Part shown: piece by piece, positions 14,406 to 20,897 of the stretch
Position numbering within the stretch: position 1 is the first letter of the stretch
Layout of the letters: every line of letters begins with the position of its first letter
DNA from: Prevotella sp.
GTDB taxonomy: Bacteria; Bacteroidota; Bacteroidia; Bacteroidales; Bacteroidaceae
DNA: 20,897 nucleotides
NCBI GenBank assembly: GCA_021204605.1
Contig: JAJPZD010000275.1
Span: 1-20,897 of the forward strand
Direction: 5' to 3'
Translations under genes and position numbers: made by a program
The notes under the pieces: model-generated
Told to the model about the DNA's origin: nothing
The model's input: only the letters and a program-made list of their open reading frames with translations
The model's database searches: none

Positions 14406-15668
14406 TTATATTTTTAAATATTTTTTGAACGAGGCGTAATCTCCCTTGAAAAGATTAATGTCTATCTTCCCATCATTGTATCCATTCATCACACCCTTTT
14501 CTGTCAATTGCCAGAAATGCCAGTCAAAATTGGCAGGGTCTGTCTCTTTATATGAGGCAATCCAAAAATCATATTTTTTAAACCTGTCGTCATTAAGATA
14601 TTTGCTCCTTATACTTTCGCGAGTATATATTATAGGACGGACATGTATGTTCTCTTCCACTTTTTCCAACCAGGTGAGAGCCATCTCTACAAATTTTTCC
14701 TTCCCATATTCTTTTATTTCCGATTCTATCTCCAAGTCCAATGCTGGCGGCAAGTCTCCCTCTGTCCAATTCACCGTTTCTGTGAAATTCTTCACTTGCT
14801 CGTCCACGCTGCTTGTCAAATGGAAAAAATGATATGCACCTTTCACTATTCCGTGCCTTTCTGCCTCGACAGACCTGACACTGTATGTCTTATCTTGTAT
14901 CATAGAGCCTTCCGTCGCCTTGATATATGCAAAGAATACTGGTTGCATATATTTCTTTTCTTCGGGAGCACTGCTGTAAACTCTCCCCTCATTATCACAG
15001 TATAGAGCGACATTGTCCCAATCGATATCCGACTGGTAATGAGACACATCAACACCATATACACAACCGCCGATCCTGTAGTTGGTCCCCTCAACCTCCT
15101 GCAACACGCCATTCGAGTATATCCCGAAATCCATACTGCCGTCAACTTTCACGGAGCGGCCTATCCCCTCTTTGATGTTACAGTTCCAATTTCCGATATA
15201 AACGGCTATGATGTCTCTGTCTGCCACACCCTGCTTTCTCTTTCCAGCTATGTATTGCGGTGTATATGTTACTATTCCGAAGCCATGATTATCCAATGCT
15301 GAATTGAATCTGCCGGTATAGACCGATGAGGAAGTGGTACGTTGACCATACGGCAATTTGTCCTCTTTCCAGTTACCTTCATAAACAGAGCCATCACTTC
15401 CCGTCAGCCTGCCAAAGCCATGCCGCTTCTTGCTGCCCGCAATGATTGTGCCGTCGTAAACATCACCATTTGGAAATCTCATACCGACGGTATCAACCAA
15501 TATATAATGGCTCTCATCACCGATTATGGTTTTTTGCCGCTTCGAGAAATAGGGCGCAAGCAACACCCCCAAGACAAAAGTAGCTATCGGGATTATGACA
15601 CAGATTAAAACCTTATATCGATTATCGATAATCTTCTCCAAGAATGCTGTTAATGTATTCTTAAACAT
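14406..15668 (-). CDS. Membrane-anchored MORN-repeat / GH25 lysozyme
   Basis: A 420-residue protein. One membrane helix (about 19-39, VLICVIIPIATFVLGVLLAPY) after a short cytosolic tail places the rest in the periplasm. Residues about 63-190 contain several MORN-like repeats (FPNGDVYDGTI, HGFGRLTGSDGSVYEGNW, HGFGIVTY, GIGRSVKVDGSMDFG). Residues about 203-418 are a GH25 muramidase domain: YGVDVSHYQSDIDW with Asp207, FAYIKATEG (246-254), GAYHFF (277-282) and PALDLEIE with the catalytic Asp311/Glu313 pair. GH25 enzymes cut the MurNAc-GlcNAc bond of peptidoglycan. An inner-membrane-tethered form with MORN repeats, often linked to membrane or protein contact, suggests localised wall cutting. It lies 25 bases after the multi-domain anchor gene in the same operon and is the last gene of that operon. 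Confidence 0.9.
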   Translation of the reverse strand: MFKNTLTAFLEKIIDNRYKVLICVIIPIATFVLGVLLAPYFSKRQKTIIGDESHYILVDTVGMRFPNGDVYDGTIIAGSKKRHGFGRLTGSDGSVYEGNWKEDKLPYGQRTTSSSVYTGRFNSALDNHGFGIVTYTPQYIAGKRKQGVADRDIIAVYIGNWNCNIKEGIGRSVKVDGSMDFGIYSNGVLQEVEGTNYRIGGCVYGVDVSHYQSDIDWDNVALYCDNEGRVYSSAPEEKKYMQPVFFAYIKATEGSMIQDKTYSVRSVEAERHGIVKGAYHFFHLTSSVDEQVKNFTETVNWTEGDLPPALDLEIESEIKEYGKEKFVEMALTWLEKVEENIHVRPIIYTRESIRSKYLNDDRFKKYDFWIASYKETDPANFDWHFWQLTEKGVMNGYNDGKIDINLFKGDYASFKKYLKI

Positions 15669-15693
15669 TTGTATTATCTTAGTAACAAAATCT

Positions 15694-17607
15694 CTATGGG
15701 TTAGGACAACCTATATAGTAACTCCAATCAGAGCCATCATCGGGTCCTGTTGTTACTATAACGGTGATAACACTGCCATTGGAGAACGAGACTGTAGCTC
15801 TTCTGTCACCATCAGTAACTACCTGTCCTGAAGAAAATACTTTCTTACCAGAATAGGGATTCTCTCCAGGATTATGATTATAAATATCTATACAATCAGA
15901 ACAACTATCCCCTGTTGAGTATGTTATTGTGAAAGTACCCTGTTTAACACCCATATTGTACGACTTTGGAGGAGAGACAGTACCCGCAGAGAGATTTTTT
16001 TCAGCTTGGCTTCCGGCATCACATGGAGGCAGGTTGACATTCAATGGTATATCTCGCCTTTCCTGTGAAGCGTTCATCAGATCAATAACCCTTGCATTAC
16101 GAACTGTTGTTGAATTTGTGGTGTATTCAGCTTTTGATGCCGTAATACTTATATTCTCTCCCACAAATACATTCTTGACCGTAAACATTCCGTTACCGCT
16201 TGAAACGGGTTGGGTGACATTCGACACTGACGTGGTGATTTGCAGCGTACATTCCGGCAACAACTCTCCCGTTTCACCATCGATTGTCCTGAATGTCAAA
16301 TCTGTCGTTTTCGGTTGCATTTTGATAATCTCGCCTTTGGAGAACGACTTGATCGTGGTTTTCTTCGGAACATAGTAGTTGGCCAACTCTGAATTGATTT
16401 CAATCTTATCCCCCTCCATTGCCTTGATATAGAATACGCCGTTCCTGTTGCTCGTCTCGGTAAGCGTCTCTGTCTTGCCGCTTATGGAATTAATCTGTAT
16501 CTCATTGGTTACACCTGCGATAGGAAGATTGGTTACGGAATCCACATTCTGAAACTGCTCCATATATGGCTCCGGCTCCAAGTAAACAGTCCTCTCGTCA
16601 TCAGGCAAGACGGCAAACTTGTCCACCGTATATTGTTTCTCCAAATAGCCGTCTTTATAGTGTGTTTTTGATGCTTTCAAGTCCACGTTGGCCAACACGA
16701 ATGCATCCTCATAGACACCAAGTCCCTTGCCGTCAACATTGGTGGTTGACCTTCCTCGTAGAACGTTGCCGTTGCTCGTCGTGAGCGTTACGTCAACCGT
16801 CGCCCCCGGTATAGGCTCCTTTGTGTATTTGTTTTTCACGAAGTAAGAAAAACTCTGTTTTAGAGGCGTCAGCTTTACTACTGCAGAGTCTGTATTCGCC
16901 AATACGGTCGGCACGTGCATCTGCACGTTGGTAGTGTCGGCATAGCCATAGCAATACACTTTTGACAGCATGACATCTCCACATTGAGGCACGCCTTTTA
17001 TCGTGCAGGTGCCGGCAGGGGTAGTCTGTAATGAATCTTTCACGTCTGTCCCACTTAGGTTATACTCATAGATAACTGTGGCTCCGGCAACAGGCTCTGC
17101 CGTCTCCCTATCCACAACAGACAATTCCAAGTCGGCTGTCTTTGGCTTCATCTTGATAGTCTTGTTCCATGTGTAATGAAACAGACTCTTGTCTGGGGTT
17201 TTCTCTTGGGTATAGCAATCCTCCGTGGTAGTGAAGGCTGCATGGCTGAAGGCGTAGAAGATATAAGAGAAAACGCTGCATGGCAATTTCTCGAACACAC
17301 CCTTACCTCTGTCATCGGTCTGTATCTCCCTATGGATTTTCTCATTCACAAAGAAGCTCCCATCCTTATACAAATGGTGAGCCGTGTAGTCAATTGACGT
17401 GTTTACGTAAGGGATGTCCTCCTTTGAAACGGCATCTCTTGTATGGACGGTGATATCCCTCTCACAATTCACTAACAACAACAATAATGGAAGCAGCAGC
17501 AATAGCCACAGCCATTTCAAATTGCGTTTCTTTATTTGAATGGTGTAATTATCCTGTTGGTCAGAATAACTGAATTTTTTATTGTAGTTGAAATCCTTAT
17601 TTTTCAT
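15694..17607 (-). CDS. Membrane-anchored multi-domain beta-sandwich protein
   Basis: A 637-residue protein. A 29-residue basic cytosolic tail precedes one very hydrophobic helix (about 30-46, WLWLLLLLPLLLLLV). The following Cys48 is preceded by Asn, which is not a good lipobox. Five carboxypeptidase-regulatory/Ig-like modules of about 90 residues follow (about 52-153, 158-247, 251-345, 348-432, 435-522), each with a D/N-x-x-T-x-x-P-(I/L)-x-G-A-T-V-like start. The phrase M-K/Q-PKT-A/T-DL recurs at 153 and 430. The C-terminal domain (about 545-637, YNMGVKQGTFTITYSTGD ... WSYYIGCP) is another beta domain with a CSDC pair. Such modules usually serve as stalks or binding arms. The start overlaps the upstream gene by 11 bases. 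No enzymatic motif was seen. Confidence 0.75.
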   Translation of the reverse strand: MKNKDFNYNKKFSYSDQQDNYTIQIKKRNLKWLWLLLLLPLLLLLVNCERDITVHTRDAVSKEDIPYVNTSIDYTAHHLYKDGSFFVNEKIHREIQTDDRGKGVFEKLPCSVFSYIFYAFSHAAFTTTEDCYTQEKTPDKSLFHYTWNKTIKMKPKTADLELSVVDRETAEPVAGATVIYEYNLSGTDVKDSLQTTPAGTCTIKGVPQCGDVMLSKVYCYGYADTTNVQMHVPTVLANTDSAVVKLTPLKQSFSYFVKNKYTKEPIPGATVDVTLTTSNGNVLRGRSTTNVDGKGLGVYEDAFVLANVDLKASKTHYKDGYLEKQYTVDKFAVLPDDERTVYLEPEPYMEQFQNVDSVTNLPIAGVTNEIQINSISGKTETLTETSNRNGVFYIKAMEGDKIEINSELANYYVPKKTTIKSFSKGEIIKMQPKTTDLTFRTIDGETGELLPECTLQITTSVSNVTQPVSSGNGMFTVKNVFVGENISITASKAEYTTNSTTVRNARVIDLMNASQERRDIPLNVNLPPCDAGSQAEKNLSAGTVSPPKSYNMGVKQGTFTITYSTGDSCSDCIDIYNHNPGENPYSGKKVFSSGQVVTDGDRRATVSFSNGSVITVIVTTGPDDGSDWSYYIGCPNP

Positions 17608-18811
17608 TGCTGTCCTTATTTTTATTTAAGTTCTTTCTGTATTCAGGTGTGATTTTGAATACAACACGATATTTCTTTTTCTCATCAAGCAGGGATTTAT
17701 CTATCTTAGCCACGCCTTGCCCGTCGGTCTGAGTGCTTATCGTCTCACCTGCCTTGCACTTTATGGCAAGAGGCATATCAGGCAACGGCTTACCGTCGAA
17801 ATCAAGCACTTTCAAGTAAACATATTTCGGTTCTGGTTGTTGAATAGGTTTTTCTTTAATGTCTGGTTCTTTTGTTATTACTGGCTCGTCTATAATTGGT
17901 TTGTCTATCTGAATATGAAACACGTTGTCTTCTGGACTTCTTTTCAGGGTATATGTAGTTTTGGAATTGTCAGCCTCTACATCAATAGTGGTGTTAGGCA
18001 ACAGCTTGAGTTCATTCTCATATTTTCCATCTTCATTTGTCCTGACATCTACACCATCCACCTTGAATGTATAATCGGGGATACATTCCCCGTCTTTGTA
18101 TTCAATTATAATGGTGTATTTCGTATTCAAATCAAATACGGCGGAATAGGTACCATCTTTGACAACGGTGAAATCAAAGTGATTTGACCCATCCATATTC
18201 TCTATGTCAAAAGATTTGTTTTGGAATAAAGTGCCTAAATAGAAATCACCTTTAACATCGGTTTTGCACTCTTTCGTATTATTGAACAAATGTAATATAA
18301 ATGGCGTATCACCCGCAGGCAAGTTATCAGAATAATCTATATGTATATTCACTTTTTGTTGTGACAAATTACGTGGCACTGACAGCAACATTCCAATTAC
18401 ATCCACTTTCTTACCAGTGGATCTTGGCTCAAAACCCCATTGAGCCAATGTTACATGAATGTTACCGTTTTCATCACGATACCAGAAAATCTCTTCCTGA
18501 GAGGGTATTATAAACAAAAGATGTACGTATGCCATTTCTCTTGCCAATGTCTCACAGACCTCATTCTTGCACTGCTCGAGCCATATTGCAATCTCTTCCT
18601 TCTCCACTTCCGAAGCTGAGGAATATGGAAGATACTCTATTGAGTCCTCTCCATACCAGGCTGCATTTGTTCCTGCTAAATGTATATTGGCGAATGCGCT
18701 TGAATATTCTTTTGGAAGCAAATTGTTGAGCCTTGCCTTTATATTCACATAACTTTGACCATGAATTACATCATGTATCTTCATCAGCGACTGTTTAGAT
18801 ATCTCTTTCAT
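17597..18811 (-). CDS. Cytosolic protein with unrecognised N-terminal domain and beta modules
   Basis: A 404-residue protein without signal peptide or membrane helix. I do not recognise residues 1-150. They include a helix (EVEKEEIAIWLEQCKNEVCETL) between strand-forming parts (NAAWYGEDSIEYLPYS; LLFIIPSQEEIFWYRD; IHVTLAQWGFE). The rest has about three beta modules (153-235, 233-302, 330-388); the last (YVYLKVLDFDGKPLPDMPLAI) resembles the carboxypeptidase-regulatory-like modules of the membrane-anchored protein encoded next. A Pro/Lys/Glu-rich linker (about 303-328) separates it, and the tail is rich in Lys and Asn. The 11-base overlap with the downstream gene implies coupled expression. Having these modules in the cytosol is unusual; an adaptor role is a guess. 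Confidence 0.7.
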   Translation of the reverse strand: MKEISKQSLMKIHDVIHGQSYVNIKARLNNLLPKEYSSAFANIHLAGTNAAWYGEDSIEYLPYSSASEVEKEEIAIWLEQCKNEVCETLAREMAYVHLLFIIPSQEEIFWYRDENGNIHVTLAQWGFEPRSTGKKVDVIGMLLSVPRNLSQQKVNIHIDYSDNLPAGDTPFILHLFNNTKECKTDVKGDFYLGTLFQNKSFDIENMDGSNHFDFTVVKDGTYSAVFDLNTKYTIIIEYKDGECIPDYTFKVDGVDVRTNEDGKYENELKLLPNTTIDVEADNSKTTYTLKRSPEDNVFHIQIDKPIIDEPVITKEPDIKEKPIQQPEPKYVYLKVLDFDGKPLPDMPLAIKCKAGETISTQTDGQGVAKIDKSLLDEKKKYRVVFKITPEYRKNLNKNKDSNEK

Positions 18812-18828
18812 AGCAACATCCTATTTTG

Positions 18829-19017
18829 TCATTCTTTATTCAAATTTCTTATAAATTTCTGAACTGTGCATACCACATTACAACTACTGTCCACGAAATA
18901 TATGGCATCTGATATCAGGTTCATAACAAACCATTCTGATATGATTTTTACATTGGTCTTGCCTATGTGCAACTCATACCCTTGACAATTATGAAATTCT
19001 ACCCGATTCTTACACAT
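18829..19017 (-). CDS. Small stand-alone copy of the N-terminal domain of the neighbouring protein
   Basis: A 62-residue protein, cytosolic by appearance. It aligns over most of its length with residues 10-55 of the 270-residue protein encoded 15 bases upstream: C-Q/E-GY, then G, I, FV, I/V-Y, D and finally VVCTV versus IVCTI, with the same spacing. The domain is predicted to be a small beta fold. The ORF has normal spacing to both neighbours (15 and 17 bases), which supports a real gene rather than a fragment. Function unknown; it could compete with or cap its longer paralogue. Confidence 0.6.
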   Translation of the reverse strand: MCKNRVEFHNCQGYELHIGKTNVKIISEWFVMNLISDAIYFVDSSCNVVCTVQKFIRNLNKE

Positions 19018-19032
19018 AAATAATAATGTTTT

Positions 19033-19845
19033 TCAAAAAAGATACATATTTTCATAAGGCTTTGTGAAACTCATTCCCATTTTGAATTTCCATTCCTTAA
19101 ATCTTTTCTCGCTTTTGCCATATTCTCGGATTACATTTAATTGACGGTTACTGAATATGTTTTTACAAATCTGCAACCTTCCCATATCTTCACACTTCTT
19201 AGCCAAGAAGAAAAGACGATACATCGCTATGGCCTGACTGAAATTGTAGAACGGCTTTACCGCCTTGATTTCCTCGTCATTCAGTTGCGCCCACCATACC
19301 GCCACCTCCCGTAGCACATCCATGTCACAGGTGTTGGCTTGCAACTTTTGCTTGAATTTCTTGGTATTATTATATAATGAGTACATTTCATAATTCGTCT
19401 CCAGTTTTTTTACGTTTCCTGTATTCTCTTTCCTCTTCCTGAACCCGGAAGACAAATATTCAAAAAATGTCTTCATCTTATAGACAAATATTCTCGCACA
19501 ATAACCGCATCTGTCACAGAAAGTAAAAAATGCATTCGCAAAAACATACATCGACCGACGTGCAGAACACGTAATCGTACACACGGTACCCTCATTACTC
19601 CACTCCACCACAAAACCATTCCTATTATTCTGGTAGCGGCGGTCCTGATTGTCCTCGGATTCATACTCCAACTGATTATTCACAATGGTGCATACAATGT
19701 GCCCTCGCTTGTCTAAAAGATAAACTGTTGTTTGGTTCATCTTCAAAACAAACGACTCTTCTTGAATAAGGATAAGGTTACTGCCCGACTGTACACCATA
19801 TCCCTCACAAGATTTCAGTAATAGCTTCGTATGTATCTCTTCCAT
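19033..19845 (-). CDS. Unrecognised two-domain protein with short hydrophobic Cys-rich middle
   Basis: A 270-residue protein of unknown function. Residues about 10-95 form a beta-rich domain whose first half is repeated in the 62-residue protein encoded next. Residues 97-135 are hydrophobic and aromatic with a CDRCGYC cluster (Cys110, 113, 116), possibly membrane-associated or metal-binding, followed by a basic stretch (FRKRKENTGNVKK). Residues about 170-270 are helical (VLREVAVWWAQL; FYNFSQAIAMYRLFFLAKK; KRFKEWKFKMGMSF) and are clearly related to the C-terminal part of the gene at 19959-20897 (shared YNFSxA, FF, Q-x-x-VI, KFK and YxxL-like positions). It thus combines modules found separately on either side. 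Confidence 0.7.
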   Translation of the reverse strand: MEEIHTKLLLKSCEGYGVQSGSNLILIQEESFVLKMNQTTVYLLDKRGHIVCTIVNNQLEYESEDNQDRRYQNNRNGFVVEWSNEGTVCTITCSARRSMYVFANAFFTFCDRCGYCARIFVYKMKTFFEYLSSGFRKRKENTGNVKKLETNYEMYSLYNNTKKFKQKLQANTCDMDVLREVAVWWAQLNDEEIKAVKPFYNFSQAIAMYRLFFLAKKCEDMGRLQICKNIFSNRQLNVIREYGKSEKRFKEWKFKMGMSFTKPYENMYLF

Positions 19846-19851
19846 TGCGAT

Positions 19852-19935
19852 TTACAACTTATCTTCGATTTCTTTGAGAAATGCATTATATTGATTATCA
19901 GCCTTTTGCTTTAATTCGCTCAATGTAATAAACAT
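19852..19935 (-). CDS. Possible 27-residue small ORF
   Basis: An ATG at 19935 opens a 27-codon frame (starting MFITLSELKQ, ending KEIEDKL) with amphipathic helical character, ending 7 bases before the next start. The same frame stays open upstream without a stop for at least 45 bases, so it may also be a remnant of a longer sequence. There is no other support. Confidence 0.25.
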   Translation of the reverse strand: MFITLSELKQKADNQYNAFLKEIEDKL

Positions 19936-19958
19936 CTTCAAATTAAAGGCTGAAAGTA

Positions 19959-20237
19959 TTATAATCCTGATCTCATATCGTACCAATCTTTTAATAAAAA
20001 ATAGGCACTTCTAAATTCAAGAGGGCTTTTACCTTTACTTAAAGCTTTAAATTTTTCTGCACCCCCACAAAAACCAGCACTAATTACTTCATACTGTTCT
20101 TTTCCGAAGTAAGATCTGTAGTTTAAAAGTGCTTTTACTGCATCTATATTCGTTGCATTAAAGAATTTGTTATATACTTCAAATGCAGAGCTGAAATTAT
20201 ACACCTTATTGGCAACTATCAACATCAAGTCCGTCAT
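19959..20237 (-). pseudogene. C-terminal part of a frameshifted gene (downstream fragment)
   Basis: A 92-codon frame with an ATG at 20237, but probably not an independent gene. From about residue 9 on (NKVYNFSSAFEVYNKFFNA) it aligns with residues from about 196 to the end of the 270-residue paralogue. The part that should precede it (VKKWYDGLDVDSC, aligning with VAVWWAQLNDEEI) is encoded in the other frame of the overlapping upstream ORF. Moving between them needs a shift of one base, for example one C too many near 20212-20216. Whether this is a mutation, a sequencing error or programmed frameshifting cannot be told. The first residues of this frame match nothing in the paralogue. Confidence 0.6.
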
Positions 20238-20897
20238 ACCATTTCTTCACAGCTTGCAAAGTTTGTGGCGTACAATCAAGAGACTGAAGTTGTGCTTTCT
20301 TTTTATTTGCGTCATTTTTTAATTGCAATTCGTTGGCAGCAACCTCTTGGGCTTTATTCAAGCCATTCAATTTATTTTCAACATCTTTATAGACTGGTCT
20401 ATCTGAATAGGCTTTAAAGTATGTAAGAAACGTCGCATAATCAGACTTTTCAAGTAATATTGTACTTGCTTCTGATAATATTTCATCAATAGCCTTCTCT
20501 GATGATTCCACCTTTGTCACATATACACTATATTTACCCAACTTTTGGTCAACAGTACGAGCATTACTAAGTTCATCTTTTAATTCTGCCATGAGATATT
20601 GAATTGGCGTTATCACATGAATGTTGAAAGAATCACGACCCGCACCAATGTATTCATGTTGCAAAGCATTCTGTATTTTGTTGATTGCTTCTTCAGAAAG
20701 TCTTAACGTATCAGATGTATGTTCTCTAACACCATCAAAGTTCACGTATATAGATATATTCTGTATTTCATGTAATACTTCTTCGGGGATTCCACTTTTA
20801 TTAGAAAACACTTCAATAGAAATGCCATCTTCCCCTACTTTCAGCCATTCTGAATCCTCGCTAAATTTAACGCTTTCAATTTCCTCTCCATATTTAT
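20206..20897 (-). CDS. 5'-truncated (window edge) unrecognised protein, upstream part of the frameshifted gene
   Basis: The reading frame is open to the last base of the window, so the true start lies beyond 20897; an apparent GTG start at 20811 is internal. The visible part, about 229 residues, has no recognised domain. It contains a beta-rich start (KYGEEIESVKF; NISIYVNFDGV), a helix pair around EEAINKIQNALQHEY, and a long charged helical stretch rich in Glu, Lys and Asn (KLNGLNKAQEVAANELQLKNDANKKKAQ). The last segment, TPQTLQAVKKWYDGL, matches the start of the C-terminal helical module of the 270-residue neighbour, but the frame then stops at 20206 and the module continues in the overlapping +1 frame. 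It belongs to the same leftward operon. Confidence 0.6.
   Translation of the reverse strand, partial: KYGEEIESVKFSEDSEWLKVGEDGISIEVFSNKSGIPEEVLHEIQNISIYVNFDGVREHTSDTLRLSEEAINKIQNALQHEYIGAGRDSFNIHVITPIQYLMAELKDELSNARTVDQKLGKYSVYVTKVESSEKAIDEILSEASTILLEKSDYATFLTYFKAYSDRPVYKDVENKLNGLNKAQEVAANELQLKNDANKKKAQLQSLDCTPQTLQAVKKWYDGLDVDSCQ

Noticed and set aside
15694..17607. Lipoprotein signal at LLVNC in the multi-domain protein
   Set aside because: Asn just before the Cys and a 29-residue charged N-terminal tail do not fit a lipobox; a plain membrane anchor is more likely.
20809..20811. GTG as the start of the right-most gene
   Set aside because: The frame stays open to the end of the window with protein-like sequence upstream, so the gene is simply cut by the window edge.
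1..20897. CRISPR arrays, tRNA or rRNA genes, insertion sequences, attachment sites
   Set aside because: No regularly spaced repeats, cloverleaf or rRNA segments, transposase motifs or flanking inverted repeats were found on reading both strands.

Overview
The window looks like a chromosomal segment of a Bacteroidota bacterium, probably Bacteroidales and close to Prevotella. The reasons are a pyruvate kinase of the Bacteroidota type, a membrane-anchored PpiD-like chaperone starting MAALGKIRSKG, no Shine-Dalgarno sequences, TAnnTTTG promoter elements, and secreted proteins whose predicted mature N-terminus is usually Gln. No tRNA, rRNA, CRISPR array, insertion sequence or phage gene was found.

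Layout. (1) 1-3869, housekeeping: pyruvate kinase (+) converges on a PpiD-like periplasmic folding factor (-) across a shared terminator. (2) 4051-7056 (+), a sugar-oxidation cluster: aldo/keto reductase of the L-galactose/L-fucose dehydrogenase type, amidohydrolase-2 lactonase-like protein, and zinc-dependent NAD alcohol dehydrogenase. (3) 7200-14388 (all -), the most unusual part: a tightly coupled operon of secreted caspase (C14), ECF sigma factor, single-pass anti-sigma-like protein and secreted TPR-CHAT protease. It is followed by three further transcription units encoding three small secreted proteins and one small cytosolic protein. (4) 14406-20897 (all -), a second operon running off the right edge: a membrane-anchored MORN-GH25 lysozyme, a large membrane-anchored multi-beta-domain protein, a cytosolic protein with related beta modules, and a set of unrecognised proteins that share modules with one another. 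The right-most gene appears frameshifted.

Main observation. All four transcription units of region 3 start at the same bipartite element, G(G/A)TTAC-N17-CAT(T/A)AAT, with exactly 17 bases between the two boxes each time. It lies upstream of the caspase-sigma-anti-sigma-CHAT operon and of each downstream small-protein unit. It does not resemble the housekeeping Bacteroidota promoter and has the geometry of an ECF promoter. The simplest reading is that the operon's own sigma factor drives it and the neighbouring secreted-protein genes, making an autoregulated regulon. Both clan-CD proteases have signal peptides and the anti-sigma-like protein has a short acidic periplasmic tail, so a route in which a periplasmic caspase-like protease releases the sigma factor is plausible. 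That part is inference.

The lysozyme operon ends only 18 bases before the promoter of region 3 with no visible terminator, so read-through could link the two. Whether they act together cannot be decided from the sequence.
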